Shown here: one piece after another, positions 34,362 through 44,225 of the stretch
Numbering within the stretch: the first letter of the stretch is position 1
Layout of the letters: the number at the start of each line of letters is the position of its first letter
Origin: Antilocapra americana
Taxonomy: Eukaryota; Chordata; Mammalia; Artiodactyla; Antilocapridae
Length of the DNA stretch: 64,000 nucleotides
Reading direction: 5' to 3'
Assembly: GCA_007570785.1 (NCBI GenBank)
Contig: ML664199.1
Span: forward strand, 22,651,907-22,715,906
The notes under the pieces: model-generated
Told to the model about the DNA's origin: nothing
Databases searched by the model: none
Seen by the model: the letters and a program-made list of their open reading frames with translations, nothing else
Made by a program: the position numbers and the translations under genes

Positions 34362-34585
34362 TGGGCTTCCCTGGTGGCTCAGCAGTAAAGAATCTGCCTG
34401 CAGTACAAACAGTGTGGGTTCAGCCCCTGGGTTGGGAAGATCCCCTGGAGGGGGACATGGCAACCCACTCCAGTATACTTGCTAGGAAGATCCCATGGAC
34501 AGAGGAGCCTGGTGGGCTACAGTCCACAAGGGTCACAAAGAGTCAGACATGACTTAGCAACTAAACAACAGCAACAATAATAACA
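34362..34585 (+). mobile_element. Bov-tA SINE
   Basis: Full-length: 'gggcttccctggtggctcag' head, 'gatcccctggagg' and 'caacccactccagtatactt' body, 'gacttagcaactaaacaac' end and an AAC/AAT-type tail. Confidence 0.9.
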
Positions 34586-35209
34586 CATTAATACACTGGA
34601 GCAGTATCAGCTGTGTCGCACAAAAACTCAAGGCTTTCCTAAAGAGACGCCCAGGCCCTAATGTGACATTGGTCAGTCACTCGGAAGTGGCAGCATCTGA
34701 ACTCTGAACACTGTTGGTCAAATTTTATCACCTTCTCAGTTCTCCTCATCACCTTAGTCCAAATCTCTACTCACCAAGGCAGGGCTCCAGCATGAGTGGC
34801 AGGAGGCCTCCAACCCCTTCTCACCTTTCCCCCACAACCGAGCTGCCACCTCCACACTGACACCCAGCAGACCAGCACGCTTTTGCTCCAGGACCCCTCA
34901 GGTCAAGGAGAAAGCAGTTTGATGCAAATGTGTTTACAAGTGAATGGGCTCTGGTTTGCCTCCCTAAAGAATTAGCTTTCCAAACACAAGGCTCCCTCTC
35001 TTGCAAGGGCAATCTTCCCACAAAAGCCTGCTCCAGTGGAGGAATTTTATATTTCGTGAAACCTGAATCAGCAAGATATTTCTAGGCCATGAGGACTTCT
35101 AGGGACTCTCCTGGAATCATATAAACCTGTCTCTGTCCTCACATCTGCCCCTGGCAACCTCTACTTGCCAAATTTCAGAAGCATATTCTTAAAGAACCAA
35201 TGGACACCG
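34585..35209. other. Unassigned single-copy stretch
   Basis: No gene or repeat was recognised. Confidence 0.4.
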
Positions 35210-35293
35210 TTTATACCCATGGCGGATTCATGTCAATGTATGGCGAAACCAACACAATAAAGTAAAGAAAATTTAAAAAAAAAAAAAAAAAAA
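35210..35293 (+). mobile_element. Very short L1 3' end with poly-A
   Basis: 'tttatacccatggcggattc', 'atgtcaatgtatggcg', 'caacacaataaag' and an A-run to 35293. The same 3'-terminal variant occurs at 10735-10809. Extreme 5' truncation left about 84 bp. Confidence 0.85.
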
Positions 35294-35394
35294 CAGAAGT
35301 AGGGAGGGAAAGCAAAGGCAACAAGAAACAGACAGACAGACATCGGAGAACCTGCAAACTGAGTAACGCATTTGTTAAGAAGGCTTTTGCACCA

Positions 35395-35645
35395 CTCGGA
35401 CAGAAGGGATCCATTGTATATTTGATCCTGTGGTCTGTGTAAAGGGCCCACGCCGCAGTGATGCTTTTGACAAGATCTGTGATTGATTTGCCGGTTCATT
35501 AATGAATGGACCTGGAACTGCACACTGCTTTGGCTCTAGAGAAAGCATATGATTACAGCATGTGTGGTGGCAAATGCTATAATTAAAGATGCAAAACAGG
35601 GCTCATTACACGCCCATTTTAAGTGCTTGGAACTTTTTGAAACAG
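35395..35645. promoter_or_regulatory. Candidate conserved non-coding element / enhancer
   Basis: A repeat-free block with the palindromic homeodomain word ttcattaatgaa (about 35496-35507). It also has 'tgattgatttgccgg', 'catatgattacag' (E-box-like plus homeodomain core) and 'gctataattaaagatgc'. The combination of dense developmental-factor words and moderate GC is typical of distal enhancers. Function is inferred; nothing in the sequence proves it. Confidence 0.35.
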
Positions 35646-35776
35646 TCTCCTTTTCAGAAGCACCATCTGCAGGTGATAAGCCTCAGGAGACTTTCCTCTG
35701 CCCAGGACATATGAAAAAAATTGAAATGAGCAGGTTAGGGGTGGGGAGGGGAATGTCCAATCTTTAGAGTAAGATA

Positions 35777-35820
35777 TGTGTGTGTACATATATATATATA
35801 TATATATATGTACACACACA
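35777..35820. repeat. Perfect 44-bp palindrome of TG/TA/CA microsatellites
   Basis: tgtgtgtgtaca, then 11 TA steps, then tgtacacacaca. The left and right arms are exact reverse complements centred between 35798 and 35799. It is a compound microsatellite able to extrude a cruciform or slip. CA continues past the right arm to about 35826. Confidence 0.95.
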
Positions 35821-35825
35821 CACAC

Positions 35826-36205
35826 AAATACACAGAGCCTACCTTGTCCAGCAGAACAGTACAAGAAAGACGGACACATCTCTCAGAACGGGGACCCACA
35901 GAGCTGGATCTTGAGAGTTAGGATAAAATGCTGGTTTGCATTCAGAAATTATATCACTTGGAAATTATATCATAGCTCTGAAAGATCACATTGCATCTCA
36001 ACAGCAGATCATTATATGATAGAGTTTGTTCTCCAATACAAGGTTCACAGCAGTTCTTACTGAGCCAATAAAAAGGAAAGTAACTATAATCACAATAAAG
36101 ACAAAAAACACCATCATGAACGTATAGCCTACTTTACCCACCAAGCAAACTGCCTGGATGTGCCTGAAATCTCCAGTCAGAGCAGGTAGAAGAAATGGTC
36201 CTTAT
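35826..36205. other. Unassigned single-copy stretch
   Basis: No recognised feature. Confidence 0.4.
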
Positions 36206-36335
36206 TTTTCTGGGGGGAAAGGAAGGTAATGAGGCACAGAGAGGTCAGGTGAACTGCCCAGGGAGAAGGAGCAGGTCAGCAACCAAGTCAGGACAAAAAC
36301 TAGCACTCCTGATTCCTTATTCAGTGTTTGCTCTC
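36205..36335 (-). mobile_element. MIR SINE fragment
   Basis: 'aatgaggcacagagaggtca', 'ggtgaactgcccagggag', 'agcaaccaagtcaggac' and 'gcactcctgattcc' follow the reverse MIR order. Confidence 0.65.
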
Positions 36336-37655
36336 CTCAGGCTGCAAATCTCAGAAATGTCAAACACATTATGTAAGAATATCAGGAGTCTGTGTTGAGG
36401 CAGAAAAGACTTGGTTTCCAGTTAATAAAACTATCATTACATGCACAGCACAAAAATGCTCTCCCCACCTGAGTACACACTTCAGAGTAGGTAGGCCTGG
36501 AGGCCCAGGTGCCCACCAAGTGGCACAGTCCTTTGAATACTGGATAACATTGAAACTGTGAGGTGCTTCTCCAATCACCCCACCCCTTTCAGGACACTTG
36601 ATTAACTGAAGCTTAAAGGAACCTTCATATCTGCAGAGGCCTACTGCAGGGTGGAGGAAGAGGGAGCACTGACGCTGGAAGCACCTACCTTGACTAGTTT
36701 TACTTTTGTCCTTTTCTTGATCCAAAAGACATAAATGGGTGAAGGGAAGAGTGAAGAGGAAAAAGAATGTCAAATTTTGTAGCTGCAAATCCATCCACAT
36801 ACAGTAAGACTGCAAATTCCAACCAAGCCAGGCTGGGAATACCTCTTTATGAACATCCGGGCCCTTTGGTCCTCTGGAGGAAGGCATTCTACGGGGCCCT
36901 GGGATGTGGGTCACTCGTGTGCAAACTGCATACACTCATTACTATTTTCTGTAACTGTGTAAGGAGACATCTGCAATACTGAGCTAGAAAAAGATAATTT
37001 CATGGAATCATAGAATCCCTCTGCCCAGGGAGAAGAATCAGGTTATGGGTCACCACCTCTGGTCTGAATCAACCTGGAAAAGCACCTTTAAAGAACTCCA
37101 GAAAGAGATATATTAAAAACCTCCTCAGTCACCTTTAGGAAAGTCCAAACATTTCATTGCCATTAGCTTCTTTCTTAAGGAGAACTTATACCCTCTAAGC
37201 TGAGGCCTAAGCCAGCTACCTCTGTCCTATGATTTCTAAAAGCACATTTACTTTCTTTTCGCAAATTCTAATATTTCCCTTCAGTACTAGTAGCAACCAA
37301 AAACCACTAATAAGAGGCCAACATACTGACTTACGTGAAAGCAAATCACAGATAAGGATCTTTTACTACAATCTAGACTTGCAGTTTTACCTGAAGTTGA
37401 TAACAACAGTTTAAATTATAGGCTGGTTATTTCTACCTAAAATAACCAGTTCAAATTAAAACTATAAGTTTAATAGTGCTTGGGCATTACAGTGGTTGGG
37501 CAATAGAGTTTTGGAGATTTTATTATAGCATGAATTAGTGTTTCTGGTGCATACCTGAAATAAAACTGAAGATTCTAAAATTAAAGGTTCAGTTAATATA
37601 TTGCTAAGGCCACAAAAATATTCAGGTGCCCCCACTGGTCTCATGTCCTTATTGT
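36335..37655. other. Unassigned stretch, includes a 188-codon chance frame
   Basis: 1.3 kb without recognised repeats. The - strand frame at 36369-36935 is long but has no signal peptide, domain or biased composition. I treat it as non-coding. Confidence 0.45.
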
Positions 37656-37922
37656 ACAGTGAAAAATCCAGGCTTCTGATCCTAGCATAAGCACTAATTT
37701 GCTGGTAACCCTGGGAAAACCACTTAACCTCTCTGAACTTTAGCTGTTTTTCCATCTGCTTCCTCTAAGAAGCAGAATAGAAGATCTCAAAAGGGCCCAG
37801 GATGTGTATGATTCTGCCTAATAAGGTTATGATGAGGATGAATTGAGATAAACCTTGTAAACTGCTTAGCTCAATGCCTGGCATACAGTAAGCACTCAAT
37901 ATAAATGTTCACTATAATTATC
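37655..37922 (+). mobile_element. MIR SINE, full length
   Basis: 'atccaggcttctgatcctag', 'ccactaatttgctgg'-like core, 'cttaacctctctgaacttta', 'gatgaggatgaattgagata' and 'tgcctggcatacagtaagca' give the complete MIR order, with an extra segment near 37760. Confidence 0.8.
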
Positions 37923-38518
37923 AGTCGTGATATGCACAGCCTGGGCTCACCAACTTGAAACTGAATTTTCAGTCCTATTCCATTGTTTTGTTAGAATACC
38001 ATCTTTGAGCCCTAAGATCAAGCAACAAGCAAACTCACACCAGCTGCAGAAAACTGTATTAGCCACAGGTGAGTCTGTGAAACTTTAGAATCATCAGGAT
38101 GACATAAAGAAGAGCACAAAGAGCCCCCTGAAGTCATTAATTCAGGCGGTTCCTTTGAGGGGCGACATTACCCCCAAATCAGACCAGTCCTACATCCTAA
38201 TTACATGCTTGCTAAGCCTCAGTGTATCAAAGACCTGTCCTGCCTAACTACTACCTTATGTGGCTTGTATCATTCACTTGGTCTCCTCAGTTTCCTTCTT
38301 CTGCACGCACAGAAGACCGCATGTCCCAGACTTTCTTGCAGCCTGAGCTGAGTGGCTGTGGTTGGTGATACTAACTTTTATATCCAGTCATTAAAGCATC
38401 CATGGGAGTCTCCCTCGCTCTTTTCCCCTTTGGTTGCAACTTACGTGCATGTATGTATTTATGTCTGCCAGGTTACGATGTAAATTGCATTTCTTAATGT
38501 GGTTTGTAGTCCAAAAAA
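37922..38518. other. Unassigned single-copy stretch
   Basis: No recognised feature. Confidence 0.4.
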
Positions 38519-38645
38519 TGGAAAGCTTAGAGCAATCTCATGAGGCAGGTCTTATCTCCATTTCACAGCTAAAAGCATCATTCAGAAGGGCTAAGTGATT
38601 TTTTTCAAAGTCACAAAGCTCCTAAGTGGTGGCACTGGTGCTTGG
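38518..38645 (-). mobile_element. MIR SINE fragment
   Basis: 'caatctcatgaggcaggtct', 'tatctccatttcacagctaa' and 'agtcacaaagctcctaagtg' match reverse MIR. Confidence 0.7.
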
Positions 38646-41600
38646 GCAGAGGTCAGGTTGCCACCAAGCTCTTGTGTATGCCAGTCTTCATCACAGCTGG
38701 TGTAGCCAGCAGCCACTGGCCCATGGCAACATTGGCCAGCTCCACCCAGGGCACCTGGGCATGGAGCATCCACCCTTACCTGGCCCTTCACACATTTTCA
38801 GGAGTTATGTGTGAAAGTTTCAGTGGCTTCTATTTGCACATATTTTAAACAGATGTCCACAAACACACACATACAAATTTTTCAGCCTAGCGTAAAATAG
38901 GTCAGTTTGTATTTTATTTCTCCCAAGTGGTATCCTGAAAACCACAGAATAAAAACCCAGAGAGAAAGACTGGCTGATGCCAGGCCAGTGGTGGCAAAGG
39001 GGGATCTGATATTTATAAATCATGAGCATCAGATGGAAAATAAAGAAAAAACAGAATCCATTCTTACAAGGCTGGATGAGGTAAAACAGAAAAATCTGAA
39101 CTCTGACAAGACCTAGCCATCTCACTTATTTTCACTGATTCCTTAAGTGCATCTATGGACAATTCAAAGCCAAGATACTGTATATCTTGAAGATCAGTTT
39201 TAAATATTCCTGAGGGAATATTTAAGGGGGGGGAGCTTTACCCCCTTAAATATCAATCAACGTGGCTAGGGATTTGGATCCCAAGGTGATTATTAGGCCT
39301 TGATTCTTTGGAGAATGTGAACACTTTGCCGTTCAGTCCAAAAGCTGGAAGCAGCAGCATGGTCTGATTCTGTTTTTAGACAACTTGCAGGCACAGTACC
39401 ATGGTCACCCCACTGCGGAAGAGCAGGGCCGCTGCTACAAATGTGCAGATAACCAAAGTGCTACAGAAGACCTATGCCGTCAGCTTGTACTTGGAGGTGA
39501 CAGACAGCACAGGAGAGCCAAGCCCCAGGAAGGCAGGTCTGTGCTCAGCAGGTGGTATGGTGGAGCTCTGCAGCCTCCTGCCAGTAGAGGAGCTTTCTGC
39601 CTCCAGCCAACCAGGCTGAATGCCCACGGGAGACAGGCACCAAAATGAACAGGATTCTAAGAGCACTTCTCACCCACTCTAACTGAAGTCTCTTCTATTC
39701 CATCAAAGACTCACCAGAATCACCACTACACCAGACAGAACTTTCTGCTTCTGTGAGGGTCCCCTGAAGAGTCCCCTTAAGGTCCTAGAAGGTTAACAAG
39801 ACTGACTCTGTAACCCCCACAAACCCACATTACAGGCACACACTGACTACTCATGACTCCCAGACCCTTTCTGGCTGAAGGAGAACTCCTTGAGGCGAGA
39901 TCTTTCACACTGAATATTTCCAGCTCAAATATTCCATCAGAAACGTTTGGGCCTCATCTGAGCTCACACGTTCTGGCATGGCCTTGCCCACACCCCTCCC
40001 TATACACCCCCAAGAAATAGCAGTCTGATGTTCTCTCTCTTCTTCTCTGTCTCTTTGGGAAGGGAAGACATTATGCACTAACCTAACAAGTGTATTTAAA
40101 AATTGCAGCTGACTGCCATAGTAAATTCATGTCATGTTTTTCTATGATGGATAATATTTCAGAGACACAGTCCTGAATGGAACCAAAAAGAAAAAAAAAG
40201 TCTTCTTAGAAAAACAATTTCTGTTAGGAAATTCAGCTGCCCACTTTCAGCTGTTACTTCTATAGAGAAAACACATTCTGAATTCTGCAGACAGGCGACA
40301 AAGCCAGCTAAGAACTGGTGCATAGAAGGACTTTGTGTGTAACTTACACCTAATGTGGGAAACTCCAGTCATGATACTGCAACTTTAAATCTCATTAAGC
40401 CCCTTCTAGGTATCAAAGGTGGGCCAGTCGTGCCATTTCCTGAGTCCTGTCAAGTACAGGTTACAGGAAATTGACAAAAGAGCTTCCATTATCTAGCCAA
40501 ACTTCACATGGCCCTATTATTAAGATGCTGCCTAGTTTGATCACTCTCTTAATCTATCAAAACTCCAAAAGGATAATCTTTTAAAAGCTTCCCCCCTTCC
40601 CACCCTTCCAACCCCCAACCCTTCCTTTGTTGCTTAAATCAAGGTAAGCTGATTTTGTGCAAAGTTTGGAGGAGAGACATGCTGATAGCTGGTAGCTGAC
40701 AAAAAACAAACACGAGACTCTTCTACCTGGAAACTGTTCTCTTTGATTCAAGACTGAATGTCACCACTTTGTAAACAAAGAAGATGATTAAAAAATGCTG
40801 CCTTGCTTGCTTGCTTTTTTACTTTTATTTTTAAAGCCCAGAGTCTTCCTACAGTACCTAGCACTCTGAGAAATCCCTATTAGGCACACCAGAAGAAGAT
40901 TCAAAGGAATTGCGTGCTCTTTGCTGGTTTTGTTTTATAAGCCAGGGGCCACTGAAAGAAAATAGAGCCTCCCATCCAGGTGTCCCTGCTTGGCAAAATA
41001 ATGGATGCAGATTGATGTGATCTGGAGGTACCAGATATTAACATCCTCAGACCTCCGCCAGGCACACTGCCAGGCCAGCTCCGGAGAGGCCCTGAAGGTC
41101 AGAGTAGGACCCACTTGCACTCCTGGCCATCTCCCCACAAGGGCTTCTATTCCGGGACCCCACTGGAAGGCAGGTGCCCCTCCCCCCTCACGCAGGATGA
41201 GCAGGGAGCTGATCGGGCATGCAAGATGGACTGCCTGTGTTATTGATTTAAAAAGGCCAGCTGATAGTACACCGTGCCTCCTCCTATTTATTTCCACAAG
41301 GTACATCTTTCTCTAAACTGAATTGTCTTTGATTTAAAAGCTGGGGTGTCTCCCCCGCCCCACCCCACCTCCAAAGAAACTGAATCCCATCTCGACACAG
41401 CTGCTCAAAGGCAGCCGGGTGGTTGTTACCTACTGAAGAGAGCTTTTGTGCTTCTGAGAGGAAGACAAGGCCTGTGCTGTGAACGTAATTTTTGATCATC
41501 CTGTTTAAATACACTGTGTGTCAATCAGAGAAGTTTGAAGAGCATTATAATTACAAAATATATCCCAGCTCTATAATCAGTATTGTTTGTTATAGTGGCC

Positions 41601-41954
41601 TGCATGGTGATAACAGTTTCAATATGCAATCCACAGAACTTACAAACACCCATTTTATTTGTGTATTTAGGAAATACACTAGAAAGAAGCGAACAAATAG
41701 AGGGGGACTACATTGGTCAACAGCATATTTTGATGCTGGGTTATCCTCCCTGTGACGGCAACAGTGATGCTGACATTAATGAAACATCCCACTTTGGGGG
41801 ACATTTGGTGGCCTGAACCCTCTGACCTGGAACACTGGGGTTAGGACTCTGGGTTCATTAAATGATTACCTACTGCTTCAGTTTTACTTCTACCTTGGGT
41901 GGGATTGTGCAGGCCTCAGCCTGAGCCAGGCATACCCCCACAGTCACCTGCAAG

Positions 41955-41956
<2 letters not shown>
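38645..41956. other. 3.3 kb single-copy region
   Basis: The longest repeat-poor stretch in the window. It contains a 10-bp arm inverted repeat with G and C runs near 39204-39250 ('ggggggg..ccccc' within 'tatttaagggg'/'ccccttaaata'), A-runs near 40186-40199 and CpG-bearing blocks at 39400-39450 and 41040-41220. No exon was identified. The frame at 39401-39619 follows a splice-acceptor-like tttttag but resembles no protein that I know. Confidence 0.45.
41470..41730. promoter_or_regulatory. Candidate conserved non-coding element
   Basis: Repeat-free and AT-rich, with 'gtgaacgtaatttttgatca', 'gtcaatcagagaagttt' and 'gcattataattacaaaatat'. The motif content (homeodomain/PBX-like TGATCA and TCAATCA, TAATTA) suggests a distal element. 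This is inference. Confidence 0.25.

Positions 41957-42001
<45 letters not shown>
41957..42001. repeat. (TG)n microsatellite, about 22 units
   Basis: An uninterrupted TG run. Likely polymorphic and able to adopt Z-DNA. Confidence 0.95.
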
Positions 42002-42007
<6 letters not shown>

Positions 42008-42700
42008 TAAAAGGCAAGAGGCAGAATGCCTACAGAGACATCTGGATAGAAGAAGCAGAAGTGACTTCATCTGCTTAACTTTTAAAGCCTTATACCTACT
42101 AACAGGCAAAGTAAATATGAATTTTAAAAGAGGCCTCCAATATACTCTCAGCCTTCCCTTCACTTTGAAAACTGATTAGTAAATCTATCCATCCAACATC
42201 TCTCCACTCCAGGTGGGCTTCCTTCTCACCCACCGTCCACAGGACCCTCTGCTTTGACAGCAGGGTGGTCTGCCAGCACTCCAGGGCCTAGAGAATGGAC
42301 TGGACAAAACTTGTGACCTTCCTGGGAGGCCCTCATGATCCATCACAGAGAGGCGAGCTCCAGGCAACAGAGGGGGTTTGCTTTCACTGGCTTCCTTACA
42401 CGTACAGCGTCAAAGTGCATACTTTTTAGGCTGCTATCCCATGCTGGCCACCACCTGGACCCAGCCTTGTAATTCACCCTCCCTACAGAAATCCTCTTAG
42501 TCACATGGTGTGGGGACACCATGCTGAGTACTCCTGACCAGAATTTCTGCACCCACCTTTAACAGTGCCCCTTTTCCAGCCCTCCTGTTCCACCCATCTT
42601 GATCCTACCAGGTCTGCCCCATATCCACCCACCCCCCTGTGCAACAACACCAGGTCTACTCTCAGGGTCTCTCCTTTGACACCTAGTATATGCATCCTTC
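42002..42700. other. Unassigned single-copy stretch
   Basis: No recognised gene or repeat between the TG microsatellite and the BovB. Confidence 0.4.
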
Positions 42701-43963
42701 AAAAATCACTGCAGATGATGACTACAGCCATGAAATTAGAAGATACTTGCTCCTTGGAAAAAAAGCTATGACAAACCTAAACAGCGTAAAAAGTAGAGAC
42801 ATCACTTTGCCAACAAAGGTCTGTCTAGTCAAAGCTATGGGTTTTTCCAGTAGTCATGTATGGATGTGAGAGTTGGACCATAAAGAAAGCTGAGTGCTCA
42901 AGAATTGATGCTTTAGAACTATGGTGTTGGAGAAGACTCTTTTTTTCTTTTTGGTGTTGGAGACCCATTTAATGTGGACACTCAAGGTCTGGGCAGAGTG
43001 GGGAGCATCCAGGAGTTGGGCAGGCAGGCATGGTGAGTGAGCCATTGGCCCATACCTGGCTCCAGGAGGGGATGCTGGGAGGTGCGGGCTGGCCCAGGCA
43101 CACCAAGGGAAGTACCAGAAACGTGGCCTAGGCAGGCAGACCTCCAGGAGATCTGTCGACCAGCCCTTGGGAAGGTATCTAAGCCAGGTTCAGGCCAGAG
43201 CCTGGCCCAGCAAGGCAGGGTTGGGGCCTGGCTGGGGGCTTCCAGAGCCTAGAGGCTGGCATCACTGGGGGTATCTCCAAGCTGCTGCTGGAACTCAAGG
43301 CGCATCTGCCAGTTGGATTCAAGCAGTTCCTGGAGACAGGCATGGAGCTGGTCATTCTTCTCCTCTAGGTGGTCCAGACAGGAGTTGATCTAGTTCAACA
43401 CGGAGTTGATGGCAGTGTATTCTGCTTCCCTGAAGCCGTCTTCCTTGCCTTCCGTGCCCGCCTCCACCAGCGTGCCCAGGTCCCCATCAGGGCCCGACAT
43501 CGCGGGCTTGGGCGCCACAAGGGCCGCCAGGTGATGGAACGCGACTTTGGTCTCGCCCAGAGCTGGCGCAGGGCGGAAGGTGGAGGTGGTGAATGGAACT
43601 CTGGGCCGGAAGGCGGAGAAGAGTCTTGAGAGTCCCTTGGACAGCAAGGAGATCAAACCAGTCAATTCTAAAGGAAATTAACCCTGAATATTCATTGGAA
43701 GGACTGGTGCTTAAGCTGAAGCTCCAATACTTTGGCGCCCTGATTTGAAGAGTGAATTCACTGGAAAAGACCCTGATGCTGGGAAAGACTGAAGGCAAAA
43801 AGAGAAGGGGGACACAGAGGATGAGATGGTTGGATGGCATCACCAACTCAATGGACATGAGTCTGAGCAAACCCCAGGAGATACTGAAGATTAGCAAAGC
43901 CTGGCGTGCTGCAGTCCATGGAGTCGCAAAGAGTCAGATGCAACTTAGTGACTGAACAACAAT
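42701..43963 (+). mobile_element. BovB LINE split by the BBLN retrocopy
   Basis: Left part 42701-42941 ('aaaaatcactgcagatgatg' to 'ttggagaagactctt'), right part 43615-43963 ('gagagtcccttggacagcaa' to 'gactgaacaac'). The two halves join exactly at the point reached by the other BovB copies, proving one element with a later insert. It is 5'-truncated, with degenerate ORF2. Confidence 0.95.
42942..43614 (-). pseudogene. BBLN: Processed pseudogene (retrocopy) of BBLN/C9orf16
   Basis: Intronless copy of the mRNA for bublin coiled-coil protein (C9orf16, UPF0184), a small coiled-coil protein of the intermediate-filament system. The 5' UTR is at about 43501-43614. The frame runs from ATG at 43498-43500 to a stop at 43249-43251, exactly 83 codons, the family length. 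The N-terminus reads MSGPDGDLGTLVEAG and the coiled-coil part reads INSCLDHLEEKNDQLHACLQ. Codon 37 (43390-43392) is TAG where the parent has CAG, so the product would be cut to 36 residues, before the coiled coil. A 3' UTR with an ATTAAA signal and an A-rich tail (T-run 42942-42951 on +) follows. Flanking duplications ggagaagactctt/ggagaagagtctt (42929-42941, 43615-43627) mark L1-mediated insertion. The parent identity is from memory but fits in length and both ends. Confidence 0.93.
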
Positions 43964-44109
43964 AGACATGCTTCAGCAGAGTTTAAGAATTTAGATGATG
44001 CTGACACATCATCTTAGTTGCAGCACCCTTATTTCTTCAGGTGAGGAATCTGAGTGCAGACTGAGGACTCACCATCATCAGATCAGAGATCCTGCCTCCA
44101 GGCCATGCA

Positions 44110-44225
44110 GCCTCATAAGCTTCTAGAGGGCAAGCTCCCAGTCTGCTGCTTCTCCCCATTCTCTCCAGAGCCTCCATGGTGGCCCTCCCCAAAAAGGAGC
44201 ATGAAAGAGTTGGTGAATGAAATTT
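44110..44225 (+). mobile_element. L2 3'-end fragment (tentative)
   Basis: 'agcttctagagggcaagctc' and 'gagttggtgaatgaaatt' loosely match the L2 3' terminus. Weak. Confidence 0.35.

Noticed and set aside
36369..36935. 188-codon reverse frame, the longest in the window
   Set aside because: No domain, signal peptide, initiation context or splice evidence. Composition is that of translated non-coding DNA.
39401..39619. Possible exon after a tttttag acceptor-like site
   Set aside because: The frame resembles no protein that I know, lacks a clear donor, and is not supported by neighbouring exons. It would need transcript data.
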